From positions 1-63,350 of the forward strand of contig JBKCEW010000144.1 of assembly GCA_046304235.1 (NCBI GenBank): 63,350 bases of DNA, written 5' to 3'. Below are positions 42,744-52,052 of this stretch, one piece after another (within the stretch, counting starts at the first letter, position 1; the number at the start of each line of letters is the position of its first letter). Origin of the DNA: CANHVK01 sp046304235 (GTDB lineage Bacteria; Bacteroidota; Bacteroidia; Flavobacteriales_D; Crocinitomicaceae). The translations under genes and the position numbers were made by a program. Below the pieces are notes generated by a model. It saw nothing but the letters and a program-made list of their open reading frames with translations, ran no database searches and had not been told where the DNA came from.

Positions 42744-44756
42744 ATGACAATCCAAGAATTTCAACAAGATATCCTACAAGGTATTCCAAGTGAATTGCCT
42801 ACAAAGTCGGAATATGATTTTTCGATCAATCACGCACCGAAAAGAAAGCAAATTTTAACAAAGGCTGAAACTCGTTTGGCTTTGGAAAATGCATTGCGTT
42901 ATTTTCCTAAGCAATTTCATTCGGAGTTAGCACCAGAATTCTTACAAGAACTGAATGATTTCGGTCGTATTTATATGTACCGTTTCAGACCAGATTATAA
43001 AATGTATGCTCGTCCGATTGAAGAATATCCAGGAAAATCTACTCAAGCGAAGGCTATTATGTTGATGATTCAAAATAATTTGGATTATGCAGTGGCACAA
43101 CATCCACATGAGTTAATTACCTATGGTGGAAATGGTGCTGTATTCCAAAACTGGATACAATATCGATTGACGATGAAATATTTGGCTGAAATGACAGATG
43201 AACAAACGTTGGTTATGTATTCTGGTCATCCAATGGGATTGTATCCATCGCATAAAGATGCACCAAGAGTAGTTGTTACGAATGGAATGGTTATACCTAA
43301 TTATTCTAAACCGGACGATTGGGAGAGAATGAATGCGTTAGGTGTTTCACAATATGGTCAAATGACTGCGGGTTCGTATATGTATATTGGACCACAAGGT
43401 ATTGTACACGGTACAACAATTACTGTTTTAAACGGATTTAGAAAAATTAAAAAATCACCTGCTGGTTCGTTGTTTGTTACTTCAGGATTAGGTGGAATGT
43501 CAGGTGCGCAGCCAAAAGCAGGTAACATTGCAGGCTGTGTAACGGTTTGTGCTGAAGTGAATCCAAAAATCACAAAAATCAGACACGAACAAGGTTGGAT
43601 CAATGAGGTTATATCTGATTTAGATGCTTTAGTGAATAGAGTTCGTGAAGCACAATTAAATAAAGAAGTGGTTTCCATTGCTTATTTAGGAAACATCGTC
43701 GAGGTATGGGAGAAATTTGATTCAGAAGGAATACATATTGATTTAGGTTCAGATCAAACTTCGTTGCATAACCCATGGGCTGGAGGATATTACCCAGTTG
43801 GATTAACATTTGAAGGATCAAATTCATTGATGTCCGAAAATCCGGAATTATTTAGACAAAAGGTAAAAGAAACATTAATTAGACACGCTGCTGCTGTAAA
43901 TAAACATACTGCAAAAGGCACTTATTTCTTCGATTATGGAAATGCCTTTTTATTAGAGGCTTCTAGAGCAGGTGCAGATATTATGGCCGAGAATGGGATT
44001 GATTTTAAATATCCTTCGTATGTACAAGATATCATGGGACCTATGTGTTTTGATTACGGATTTGGACCTTTTAGATGGGTATGTGCGTCTGGTAAACCAG
44101 AAGATTTAGCAAAAACGGATGAGATTGCTTGTCACGTATTGGAAGAGTTGATGAAATCGAGTCCTGCTGAAATTCAACAACAAATGGCTGATAATATTCA
44201 ATGGATTAAAGGAGCTCAAGAAAACAAATTAGTAGTAGGTTCTCAAGCACGTATTTTATACGCAGATGCTGAAGGACGAATGAAAATTGCAGAAGCATTT
44301 AACAAAGCGATAGCTGCTGGTCAAATTGGTCATGTTGTTTTAGGTCGAGATCATCACGATGTTTCAGGAACAGATTCTCCGTATAGAGAAACATCTAATA
44401 TTTATGATGGTTCTCGTTTTACAGCAGATATGGCAATTCATAACGTGATAGGAGATAGTTTCCGTGGAGCAACCTGGGTTTCAATTCACAATGGTGGCGG
44501 AGTAGGATGGGGCGAAGTAATTAACGGTGGATTTGGAATGTTATTGGATGGATCAGAAGATGCTGATCGACGTTTAAAATCAATGTTGCATTGGGATGTG
44601 AACAACGGAATTTCAAGAAGAAGTTGGGCGAGAAATGAAGGAGCTATTTTTGCTATTAAACGAGCAATGGAGCAGGAGCCAAAATTGAAGGTTACGATTC
44701 CAGAGTTGGTTGAAGCAGATGTATTGGATAGTTTGTTTATAGAAGATAAAATATAA
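42744..44756 (+). CDS. hutU: Urocanate hydratase
   Basis: NAD+-dependent enzyme of histidine degradation, urocanate to imidazolone propionate. The 670 residues correspond to the long form seen in Bacteroidota rather than the about 555-residue classic form. Typical segments are YGGNGAVFQNWIQYRLTMKYL, YSGHPMGLYPSHKDAPR, AGSYMYIGPQGIVHGTTIT, GGMSGAQPKAG and GVDLGSDQTSLHNPWAGGYYP-like SDQTSLHNP. hutH, hutI and hutG are not adjacent, so the pathway is split or elsewhere. Upstream TATCTTTA (42717-42724) is a one-mismatch -7 box. Confidence 0.95.
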   Translation: MTIQEFQQDILQGIPSELPTKSEYDFSINHAPKRKQILTKAETRLALENALRYFPKQFHSELAPEFLQELNDFGRIYMYRFRPDYKMYARPIEEYPGKSTQAKAIMLMIQNNLDYAVAQHPHELITYGGNGAVFQNWIQYRLTMKYLAEMTDEQTLVMYSGHPMGLYPSHKDAPRVVVTNGMVIPNYSKPDDWERMNALGVSQYGQMTAGSYMYIGPQGIVHGTTITVLNGFRKIKKSPAGSLFVTSGLGGMSGAQPKAGNIAGCVTVCAEVNPKITKIRHEQGWINEVISDLDALVNRVREAQLNKEVVSIAYLGNIVEVWEKFDSEGIHIDLGSDQTSLHNPWAGGYYPVGLTFEGSNSLMSENPELFRQKVKETLIRHAAAVNKHTAKGTYFFDYGNAFLLEASRAGADIMAENGIDFKYPSYVQDIMGPMCFDYGFGPFRWVCASGKPEDLAKTDEIACHVLEELMKSSPAEIQQQMADNIQWIKGAQENKLVVGSQARILYADAEGRMKIAEAFNKAIAAGQIGHVVLGRDHHDVSGTDSPYRETSNIYDGSRFTADMAIHNVIGDSFRGATWVSIHNGGGVGWGEVINGGFGMLLDGSEDADRRLKSMLHWDVNNGISRRSWARNEGAIFAIKRAMEQEPKLKVTIPELVEADVLDSLFIEDKI

Positions 44757-44776
44757 AAAAACTAAATTAAATTATT

Positions 44777-44802
44777 AAGGGCTGAATTTCAGCCCTTTTT
44801 TT
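44777..44802 (+). terminator. Terminator after hutU
   Basis: AAGGGCTGA pairs with TCAGCCCTT around ATT, followed by seven T. It also touches the end of the convergent minus-strand gene, where its T-run is weaker. Confidence 0.92.
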
Positions 44803-46054
44803 ATGTCTTCCTTTTTTTCTTTTTTGCAGCTGGGAATAAAATATTATTCAAAATCAGTCGATAACCCGGAGAGTTTGGATGTAGATTTAAATCTGTTGGT
44901 GGGTCTTGTACCATGTGTTGATAATCTTCAGGGTCGTGACCACCAAAGAAAGTCCAAGTACCTTGTCCCAATTCACCATGTACATACTTAGCTGTTCCCA
45001 GTGCTTTGTTTTCACCTAAAATGAGCACGTTAGATTTGATAAATTCTTTTTTAAAGTCAGTCGTTTGCCCCATGAAATCGTCGACAATGTCAGTATGACA
45101 TTGCGTTAACATCGTAGGAATTACATCCCATTTTGCTGAAAATTCAAATAGTGAAAATTTATCAATACTTTGAGAACGGTGTAAATTTGTTCCGTCTATG
45201 TCTGAATATTCGTACACCATTGGATTTCTTTCCAAGTGGAAATTTTGAAAAGCAAAGGTGTTATTATAATCGAGTTTTTGTTGGCAGTTTGGGTCGGCAG
45301 GATCATCATCAAACATCGATTCACAAATATCTGTCCCGTGTGCAGCTAAAGCAATGTCAAAACTATCTGTACCACTACACATGGTAAATAGGAATCCTCC
45401 ACCGAGAACGAAATTCTTCAAGTTAGTTGCTACAGCTAATTTTAAGTGCGAGACTTTATTAAACCCAAGCATTTTAGCATCTTTTTCAGCGTCTTCTACT
45501 TGTTGTTGATACCAAGAAGCGTTTCTGTAATTCGCATAAAACTTTCCATATTGACCTGTAAAATCTTCGTGATGTAGGTGTAACCAATCGTATTTTGGGA
45601 GCACTCCCATTACAATTGCAGAATCATAAATTTTATCATAGGGAATTTCAGCATATTCTAATACCAAAGTTACAGCATCATCCCAAGGTTGTTTTCCGTG
45701 AGGTGTATACACAGCGATTTTAGGTGCTTTTTCTAATTGTATAATTTCTTGATTAACATCTGGATTGGAAATTTGATTTCGAATGGCATTTGTTTGACCG
45801 TCAGTTATTACTTCATATTTAATGCCACGAATGATTAATTCTTCTTCAATTTTTACATTATGTGGACACATAAATGAACCTCCACGATAGTTTAATAACC
45901 ATTCGATTGTAAGTTTATTATCTAATAACCAATAAGCGATTCCGTATGCTTTAAGGTGATTTGTTTGACTTTGATCCATCGGAATTAATACCGAAGATGC
46001 TTTTGCAATCGAAATACAAAAAATACAGAATATGATTAGAAAATGCTTTGTCAT
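44801..46054 (-). CDS. Secreted protein of the Bacteroidota family often labelled asparagine synthetase B
   Basis: A 417-residue exported protein (signal peptide about residues 1-19, MTKHFLIIFCIFCISIAKA). It matches a Bacteroidota family with the conserved N-terminal MDQSQTNHLKAYGIAYW. Databases often call it asparagine synthetase B, but no N-terminal Cys glutaminase and no ATP pyrophosphatase SGGxDS motif is visible, and the protein is exported. The pattern (KIAVYTPHGKQPWDDAVT, CSGTDSFDIALAAHGTD, GGHDPEDY) suggests a class-I amidotransferase-like or ThuA-like fold, an inference. It lies two bases after dnaB in the same direction. Confidence 0.75.
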   Translation of the reverse strand: MTKHFLIIFCIFCISIAKASSVLIPMDQSQTNHLKAYGIAYWLLDNKLTIEWLLNYRGGSFMCPHNVKIEEELIIRGIKYEVITDGQTNAIRNQISNPDVNQEIIQLEKAPKIAVYTPHGKQPWDDAVTLVLEYAEIPYDKIYDSAIVMGVLPKYDWLHLHHEDFTGQYGKFYANYRNASWYQQQVEDAEKDAKMLGFNKVSHLKLAVATNLKNFVLGGGFLFTMCSGTDSFDIALAAHGTDICESMFDDDPADPNCQQKLDYNNTFAFQNFHLERNPMVYEYSDIDGTNLHRSQSIDKFSLFEFSAKWDVIPTMLTQCHTDIVDDFMGQTTDFKKEFIKSNVLILGENKALGTAKYVHGELGQGTWTFFGGHDPEDYQHMVQDPPTDLNLHPNSPGYRLILNNILFPAAKKKKRKT

Positions 46055-46056
46055 TT

Positions 46057-47625
46057 TTAGAAAGGTGTATCATCACCGTTATAGGATAAATTAAATGAGT
46101 CATCATCAATCTCATCCATTTTACTTTTAACCACATAACTTGCATTTGAAGGAGTGTCAAAAGCTGTATTTACAGACATTGTATTATTTCCCATTGGTTG
46201 GAAGTCATCACCAAAAGTATCAAAGTTTTCGAAACGAGCATATTCACCAACGAATCTCATACGAACAGAATCTGTAGCACCATTTCTGTGTTTTGCTACG
46301 ATGATTTCACCAACTCCTAAATTTGATTCACCATCTTCGTTTTGAGTTAACCCATAATATTCGGGTCTATATAAAAATGATACGATATCAGCATCTTGTT
46401 CAATAGCGCCTGATTCACGTAAATCTGAAAGAATAGGTCTTTTGTCACCTCCGCGTGTTTCTACTGAACGACTCAACTGAGAAAGTGCGATTACAGGAAC
46501 ATTTAATTCTTTTGCTATTTCTTTGATTGAACGTGAAATAGTAGAAATTTCTTGTTCACGGTTTCCTGATCCTTTTGTTCCTCCAGCAGTCATTAATTGA
46601 AGGTAATCAATGATAACTAATTGTATATCATATTGACTTTTCAAACGACGACATTTAGCACGTAAATCAAATACACTGATACCTGGAGTATCGTCTATAA
46701 AAATAGGAGCAGTTGCTAATTTTGAAATACGAGAATGAAGTTGTTGAAATTCATGTTCCGCTAAATCTCCTTTACGAAGTTTTTCAGCACTGATTCTAGA
46801 TTCACTTGCTATTAAACGTTTTACTAGCTGTACAGAGGACATCTCCAAAGAGAAAATAGCTACCCCCATATTATAATCAACAGCAGTATTTCTTGCCATA
46901 GACAATACGAAAGCGGTTTTTCCCATTGCAGGACGAGCTGCAATTACAATCATATCAGAACGTTGCCATCCAGAAGTTAATTTATCTAAATCCCTAAATC
47001 CAGTTGGTACACCTGAGATACCGTCAGAATTTTTAGAAGCGATCTCAATCTCTTTAATAGCATCTCTTATTACGTTTTGCATTACATCAACATTTTTTTT
47101 CATGTTGTTTTCTGCAATCTTAAATAAATCGCCTTCTGCTTTATTTAGTAAATCAAAAACATCAGTTGTTTCATCATAGGCGTCACGAAGTACTTCCGAA
47201 CACATTCGTATAATTTCACGTTGAATGTATTTTTGAGAAATAATACGCGCATGAAATTCCGAGTGAGCGGATGAAGCAATTCGAGTAGTTAATTGTGCAA
47301 TGTAAGTAGCGCCACCAGCTAATTCTAATTCACCTTCTTTACGAAGTTGGTTTGTTACCGTTAATAAATCAATAGGGCTCGTATTTGCAAAGAGTTCGCG
47401 GATAGCTTTGTAAATGTAGAAATGTTTAGGATCGTAAAAACTATTTGGTGTAAGAATATCTATAGTATCATTGATTGCATTTTTATCAAGCATCATTGCT
47501 CCAAGCACCGCTTGCTCAAGATCAACCGCTTGTGGAGGTAATTTCCCGATTTCTGGAGAAATCATACCTAAGTTTTGTTTATTACGCGCGACTGTTTTTT
47601 TTATTCTATCCGAATTGTTTTCCAT
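46057..47625 (-). CDS. dnaB: Replicative DNA helicase DnaB
   Basis: Hexameric 5'-3' helicase of the replication fork. 522 residues. The N-terminal domain begins at PPQAVDLEQAVLGAMMLDKNAI. The RecA-type domain has GVPTGFRDLDKLTSGW, Walker A RPAMGKTAF (about 231-239), EMSSVQLVKRLIASES, Walker B VIIDYLQLM, and SQLSRSVETRGGDKRP. No intein is visible. The extended C-terminal tail is acidic. A -7 promoter box ends four bases before the start codon. Confidence 0.97.
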   Translation of the reverse strand: MENNSDRIKKTVARNKQNLGMISPEIGKLPPQAVDLEQAVLGAMMLDKNAINDTIDILTPNSFYDPKHFYIYKAIRELFANTSPIDLLTVTNQLRKEGELELAGGATYIAQLTTRIASSAHSEFHARIISQKYIQREIIRMCSEVLRDAYDETTDVFDLLNKAEGDLFKIAENNMKKNVDVMQNVIRDAIKEIEIASKNSDGISGVPTGFRDLDKLTSGWQRSDMIVIAARPAMGKTAFVLSMARNTAVDYNMGVAIFSLEMSSVQLVKRLIASESRISAEKLRKGDLAEHEFQQLHSRISKLATAPIFIDDTPGISVFDLRAKCRRLKSQYDIQLVIIDYLQLMTAGGTKGSGNREQEISTISRSIKEIAKELNVPVIALSQLSRSVETRGGDKRPILSDLRESGAIEQDADIVSFLYRPEYYGLTQNEDGESNLGVGEIIVAKHRNGATDSVRMRFVGEYARFENFDTFGDDFQPMGNNTMSVNTAFDTPSNASYVVKSKMDEIDDDSFNLSYNGDDTPF

Positions 47626-47629
47626 AATA

Positions 47630-47637
47630 CAAATTTA
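47630..47637 (-). promoter_or_regulatory. Promoter -7 box of dnaB
   Basis: TAAATTTG on the minus strand matches TAnnTTTG and ends exactly four bases before the dnaB ATG, predicting a leaderless mRNA. The -33 half is weak. Confidence 0.5.
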
Positions 47638-47673
47638 CGCAATGCGACCCCAAGACCCTAAAAAAAGAGTGTG

Positions 47674-47705
47674 TTTCATTCGTGAAAATTTTAACAATAT
47701 ATTTG
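47674..47705 (+). promoter_or_regulatory. Candidate promoter of mnmD
   Basis: TTTC (47674-47677), 20-base spacer, TATATTTG (47698-47705): one mismatch in the -33 half and a perfect -7 half. It would give a leader of about 80 bases before the ATG at 47792. Confidence 0.5.
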
Positions 47706-47791
47706 TCAATTAAAAATGAAAACTTTTTTTGGGTTACCCGTAATTGTAGTTTTAACTAAAATTCTACGCATTTTTCAAAAAAAAGATACAC

Positions 47792-48466
47792 ATGATTTTA
47801 CGAAGAGAAATAAAAGTTACTGATGATGGTTCAAAAACGCTATTTATTCCAGACTGGAATGAAAATTACCATTCTACTCATGGTGCTGTTCAAGAAGCGA
47901 AACATGTATTTTTGGAATATGGGTTAGGAGCAATTGAAAATAAAGAGGAAATAAATGTGTTTGAAGTTGGTTTTGGTACGGGCTTGAATGCTATACTAAC
48001 ATATCAATATGCTATTGAAAATCAGTTGAAAATAAATTACGATAGTATAGAAGCATATCCAATAACGAAGGAAGAAATGGAATTGTTAGATTATGATTCT
48101 TTATTTGAAAATAAAGATATAAAGGAAGTGTATCAAAAAATGTATGATGTGTCTTGGGATGAATCTGTTATGATTTCAGAGGGGTTTCATTTGAAAAAGA
48201 TTCATAATAAATTAGAACATCATATATTACCATCAGATCATTTTGATATTATTTTCTTTGATGCTTTTGGCCCAAGAGTTCAAGAGGGAATGTGGTCTAA
48301 AGTTCATTTTGAAAATTTATATAATTCATTAAAAAAAGGAGGTTTTTTTGTTACCTACTGTGCAAAAGGACAAGTGAAACGAGATTTAAAGTCTGTTGGT
48401 TTTGAAGTCGAAACCTTGCCTGGACCTCCAGGAAAAAGAGAAATGACGAGAGGGAGAAAGTTATAA
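47792..48466 (+). CDS. mnmD: tRNA 5-methylaminomethyl-2-thiouridine methyltransferase MnmD
   Basis: SAM-dependent enzyme completing the mnm5s2U34 wobble modification. 224 residues, equivalent to the N-terminal half of MnmC, without the FAD oxidase half, the usual stand-alone form in Bacteroidota. Motif I is FEVGFGTGLNAILT (about 52-65), the acidic residue is in SIEAYPI, and the catalytic loop is FDIIFFDAFGPRVQEGMW. The C-terminal part has TLPGPPGKREMTRG, diagnostic of the family. Confidence 0.92.
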   Translation: MILRREIKVTDDGSKTLFIPDWNENYHSTHGAVQEAKHVFLEYGLGAIENKEEINVFEVGFGTGLNAILTYQYAIENQLKINYDSIEAYPITKEEMELLDYDSLFENKDIKEVYQKMYDVSWDESVMISEGFHLKKIHNKLEHHILPSDHFDIIFFDAFGPRVQEGMWSKVHFENLYNSLKKGGFFVTYCAKGQVKRDLKSVGFEVETLPGPPGKREMTRGRKL

Positions 48467-48502
48467 ATTATGTTTGATGATTTATAAATATAATAATAGA
48501 TT

Positions 48503-48532
48503 AAATTTATGTTTTTCGTAAACATAAATTTT
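48503..48532 (+). terminator. AT-rich terminator after mnmD
   Basis: Perfect 12-bp arms AAATTTATGTTT and AAACATAAATTT around a TTCGT loop, about 37 bases after the mnmD stop. Only a short T tract follows, so strength is uncertain. Confidence 0.6.
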
Positions 48533-48592
48533 CTAATTGTTTGTTTAATTTGTATTTAAAGTTTAGTTTTACGCAAACAAAAAATAATTATC

Positions 48593-48976
48593 ATGAAAAA
48601 ATTAATTTATGCTGCATTTATTTTATTGGCGGTAGCTTTTACTTCTTGTTCTAAAGAAGCAAGAATAAACAGAAAACTTGATGGAGAATGGAAAGTAACT
48701 AGTATTGCGGGACAACCAATTCCTACAGACCAAACACTTTATTTTACTTTTGAAAAAGATGGTAAAAAAGGTAAAGGTTCTTATTCAACTTTATCTACAG
48801 AAGGTTCTTATAATGTTAATTTCGATTACACACTTTCAGGTGACAAATTAACTTTAACTCCAACATCTGGTGAAATTACTCAAACTGAAATTCTGACGAT
48901 AACTAAATATGAATCAAAAAGAATTGAATTTATTGCTGGAACACTTTCTCAGACATATGTTTTAGAACCTAAGTAA
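48593..48976 (+). CDS. Lipocalin-like lipoprotein
   Basis: A 127-residue lipoprotein. The signal peptide ends at the lipobox FTSC (Cys about 19), followed by SKEAR. The mature part is a small beta-barrel of the bacterial lipocalin-like type: LDGEWKVTSIAGQPIP (the G-x-W of the first strand), FEKDGKKGKGSYST, YTLSGDKLTLTPTSG, and IEFIAGTLSQTYVLEPK. Membrane-anchored; ligand unknown. It is a single-gene unit ending in a strong terminator. Confidence 0.82.
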   Translation: MKKLIYAAFILLAVAFTSCSKEARINRKLDGEWKVTSIAGQPIPTDQTLYFTFEKDGKKGKGSYSTLSTEGSYNVNFDYTLSGDKLTLTPTSGEITQTEILTITKYESKRIEFIAGTLSQTYVLEPK

Positions 48977-48996
48977 TTAATTCATTAATTTATTCG

Positions 48997-49026
48997 AAGG
49001 CTGTCTAATTAGACAGCTTTTTTTTT
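48997..49026 (+). terminator. Terminator after the lipocalin-like gene
   Basis: GCTGTCTAATTAGACAGC (49000-49017) is a perfect palindrome extended by A/G-T pairs and followed by a T-run, 20 bases after the stop codon. Confidence 0.92.
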
Positions 49027-49095
49027 GATTAAATGATAGATTTAAATAAACTTTTTTGCTAACTTAATTATAAATTAACCAAAATTTTGATTAAA

Positions 49096-50634
49096 ATGTT
49101 AGTAAAAACGTATAGTTCGGCCGTATTTGGATTAGAGGCAACAACCATCACTATTGAAGTGAATGTTTGCAATGGAGTAAATTTTATTTTAGTAGGATTA
49201 CCTGATAGTGCAGTAAAGGAAAGTCAGCAACGTATAAAAGCGGCTGTCAAGAATATAGGACTCAAATTTCCAGGGAAGGAAATTACTGTAAATATGGCTC
49301 CTGCTGATATACGTAAAGAAGGTTCTACTTTTGATTTACCTATCGCCATTGGCATTTTAGCAGCGAGTGAACAAGTGCAGTTTGATCAACTTGATCAATA
49401 TTTAATGGTCGGAGAACTTTCGTTAGACGGTCATATTCAACCGATGAAAGGGATTTTACCAATAGCATTACAAGCAAAAAAGGAAGGATATAAAGGTATT
49501 ATACTACCTAAAGAGAATGCGGAAGAAGCTGCAATTGTTGGAGGGATTTCCATTTATGGGGTAGAGACCTTACACGAAGTGGTTCATTTTTTAAATCGAA
49601 AAATTGAATTGCAACCAACCATATTTGATATAGAATCCGAGTTTGAGCGAAAATTGGAAGAGTTTTCAGTTGATTTCAGAGACGTTAAAGGACAACAAGT
49701 GATTAAAAGAGCCTTTGAAATAGCGGCAAGTGGCGGACATAATGTAATTCTTATCGGGCCACCTGGAGCAGGTAAGTCTATGTTAGCAAAACGATTACCA
49801 ACTATACTGCCTCCGATGTCAATGGAAGAAGCGTTAGAAACTACCAAAATACATAGTGTTGCCGGTAAAATGGGAAAAAAGATTGGTTTGGTTACGGAAA
49901 GACCGTTCAGAAAGCCTCATCATACGATATCTGATGTTGCACTAGTAGGTGGAGGAGGTTATCCACAACCAGGAGAAATTTCTTTAGCACATAACGGTGT
50001 CCTTTTTTTAGATGAGTTACCAGAGTATAAAAGGACAGTATTAGAAGTTATGCGTCAACCATTGGAAGACAGAAATGTAACTATTTCTAGAGCAAAATTT
50101 ACAGTTGATTATCCAGCTGGTTTTATGTTGATTGCAGCAATGAATCCATGTCCGTGTGGGTACTATAATCATCCAGATAAAGCATGTGTTTGCGGACCAG
50201 GTGTTGTTCAAAAATATTTAAATCGCATTTCTGGTCCATTATTGGATCGTATTGATTTACATGTTGAAGTTATCCCTATTTCTTATGATGAATTAACGTA
50301 TGATAAACCAACAGAAGGAAGTAAAGATATACGCGATCGTGTAATACAAGCAAGATTATTTCAGAAAAAGCGTTTTGAAACCGATAAGGGGGTTTATTGT
50401 AATGCACAAATGTCATCTAAAAATATAGAGCAATTTTGTCAGTTAGATGAGACTTCAAGACATGTACTCAAGTTAGCTATGGATCGTTTGGGTTTATCAG
50501 CTCGAGCTTACGATCGCATTTTAAAAGTAGCGAGAACGATTGCTGATTTAGAGAAAAGTAATAATATTTCAGTTCAGCATATCTCTGAGGCTATTCAGTT
50601 TAGAAGTTTAGATCGTATGGGATGGGCAGGATAA
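49096..50634 (+). CDS. YifB/ComM family Mg-chelatase-like AAA+ ATPase
   Basis: A 512-residue ATPase. In competent bacteria ComM is a branch-migration helicase promoting integration of transforming DNA; elsewhere the role is unclear. I start at the ATG at 49096 (MLVKTYSSAVFGLEA); a TTG three codons upstream is less likely. N-terminal ChlI domain (VGLPDSAVKESQQRIKAA), Walker A GPPGAGKS (221-228), Walker B LFLDELPEYKR, the zinc-like NPCPCGYY...CVCGPG site, and a C-terminal SFRSLDRMGWAG-like end (FRSLDRMGWAG). Confidence 0.92.
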   Translation: MLVKTYSSAVFGLEATTITIEVNVCNGVNFILVGLPDSAVKESQQRIKAAVKNIGLKFPGKEITVNMAPADIRKEGSTFDLPIAIGILAASEQVQFDQLDQYLMVGELSLDGHIQPMKGILPIALQAKKEGYKGIILPKENAEEAAIVGGISIYGVETLHEVVHFLNRKIELQPTIFDIESEFERKLEEFSVDFRDVKGQQVIKRAFEIAASGGHNVILIGPPGAGKSMLAKRLPTILPPMSMEEALETTKIHSVAGKMGKKIGLVTERPFRKPHHTISDVALVGGGGYPQPGEISLAHNGVLFLDELPEYKRTVLEVMRQPLEDRNVTISRAKFTVDYPAGFMLIAAMNPCPCGYYNHPDKACVCGPGVVQKYLNRISGPLLDRIDLHVEVIPISYDELTYDKPTEGSKDIRDRVIQARLFQKKRFETDKGVYCNAQMSSKNIEQFCQLDETSRHVLKLAMDRLGLSARAYDRILKVARTIADLEKSNNISVQHISEAIQFRSLDRMGWAG

Positions 50635-50683
50635 TAGTAACTTTTGTATGTTCTTTTCGTAACTCAAATTTTAAAACCTTGAT

Positions 50684-51367
50684 ATGAAAATTTTGTTTCT
50701 AATATTAATTTTTCCTTTTTGTTATTTTTCACAAATAAAAAATGATAATACTAAAATTGGTATCAAGCCAGCTCAGTCAATTTCATCAGATTTAATAAAT
50801 ATTAAAATTGGTAATCAAACATGGATGTCAAAAAACTTAGATGTTACTCATTTTAGGAACGGAGATTCAATAAAACAAGTAAAAACTGACAAAGAATGGG
50901 CTGAATGCGCAAAAAAACAAATACCTGCATGGTGTTACTATAATAATGACCCCATTTCTGGTAAAAGAAATGGGATATTATATAATTGGTTTGCAGTTAA
51001 TGATCCTAGAGGACTTGCTCCAAAAGGGTATAAGATTCCCAATGAGGATGATTGGAACAAATTAATCAATTTTTTAGGAGGAGAAAGTGTTGCTGCTCCT
51101 AAAATGCGATATGGAAAACTTTGGGGAGATTCATTATTGGTATTGACATCAAAAGGAAATTTTGGAGCAACACCTACAGGTTGGAGAAAATATACTGATG
51201 AAAAGATTCAATTTATGAATAATGGGGTTTATTGGTGGTCTGCAAGCTCGCAAACTCCTAAAATTGCTTGGACTAGGTATTTGGTTATTCAATCCAAAGA
51301 AGTTCGAAGTTATTGCTACGATAAAGGAAGCGGATTGTCAGTTAGATGTTTAAAAGCTGAGCGTTAG
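50684..51367 (+). CDS. Exported FISUMP-domain protein
   Basis: A 227-residue protein with a signal peptide (about residues 1-16, MKILFLILIFPFCYFS) and one Fibrobacter-succinogenes-major-paralogous (FISUMP, TIGR02145-type) domain. Its signs are IGNQTWMSKNLDVTHFRNG, CYYNNDPISGKRNGILYNWFAV, GYKIPNEDDWNKLINFLGG, and WWSASS with a C-terminal GLSVRCLKAER. Such domains are common on Bacteroidota surface proteins; the function is unknown. No T9SS sorting domain is present. The 3' end overlaps the convergent ABC ATPase gene by 26 bases. Confidence 0.85.
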   Translation: MKILFLILIFPFCYFSQIKNDNTKIGIKPAQSISSDLINIKIGNQTWMSKNLDVTHFRNGDSIKQVKTDKEWAECAKKQIPAWCYYNNDPISGKRNGILYNWFAVNDPRGLAPKGYKIPNEDDWNKLINFLGGESVAAPKMRYGKLWGDSLLVLTSKGNFGATPTGWRKYTDEKIQFMNNGVYWWSASSQTPKIAWTRYLVIQSKEVRSYCYDKGSGLSVRCLKAER

Positions 51368-52052
51368 GAAAAGCAATCCTTAAAATCAAGTCTTTATTCA
51401 TCTTTTCAATTGGGTGCTGGGTTAATTCCTTTTTGACACTATCAATGATAAGAAGTTCATCAACTTTTAGCAAGGAAATATCTATATCATGGCTGCTATG
51501 AATGATGCAACAATTTCTTTGCTTAGCAATATCAGCTAAAATTTGAGTGATTTTGATTTTATTTTCATAATCCAAAAAGGCGATAGGCTCGTCTAAAATA
51601 ATTAATTCTGTGTCTTGACATATAGCTTTAGCTATACTAGCAATTTGTCTTTCTCCATCACTAATTTCAGTCGTAAATTTATGAACTAGTGTGTTTATAT
51701 TTAGTTTATTACATATGTTTTTGATGAAATTATGATCTTCGGCTTTTAATTTTCCAAAAATATTGGTGTAGGGAGCTCTTCCTAGAGCAATGTAGTCGTA
51801 GGTAGAAAGGTATTCAATCCCATCAAATTTTGAGGAAACAAAGGCGATGCGTTGCTCTTTTCGAGAATTCATCTTCCAATTAATTTCACCTTTAAATGGA
51901 GAGATTATTTCGCCAAGAGTTCTTAAAAATGTTGATTTACCACTTCCATTTTTACCAATTAAAGAATATAATTTACCTTTTTCCAAAATGACTTTATCAA
52001 TTGAAAATAAATTAGAATTAATTCCTATTTCTACTGTATTTATTTCAATCAT
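51342..52052 (-). CDS. Iron/siderophore-type ABC transporter ATPase
   Basis: A 236-residue ATPase of the FecE/BtuD/HmuV type. Walker A GKNGSGKST (33-41), signature ISDGERQ in the middle, Walker B LIILDEPIAFLDYEN, and switch His in IIHSSHDID. The start overlaps the permease gene by eight bases. The last gene of the binding protein / permease / ATPase unit. Substrate is probably ferric siderophore, heme or cobalamin; the gene set cannot choose between them. Confidence 0.88.
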   Translation of the reverse strand: MIEINTVEIGINSNLFSIDKVILEKGKLYSLIGKNGSGKSTFLRTLGEIISPFKGEINWKMNSRKEQRIAFVSSKFDGIEYLSTYDYIALGRAPYTNIFGKLKAEDHNFIKNICNKLNINTLVHKFTTEISDGERQIASIAKAICQDTELIILDEPIAFLDYENKIKITQILADIAKQRNCCIIHSSHDIDISLLKVDELLIIDSVKKELTQHPIEKMNKDLILRIAFPNAQLLNI

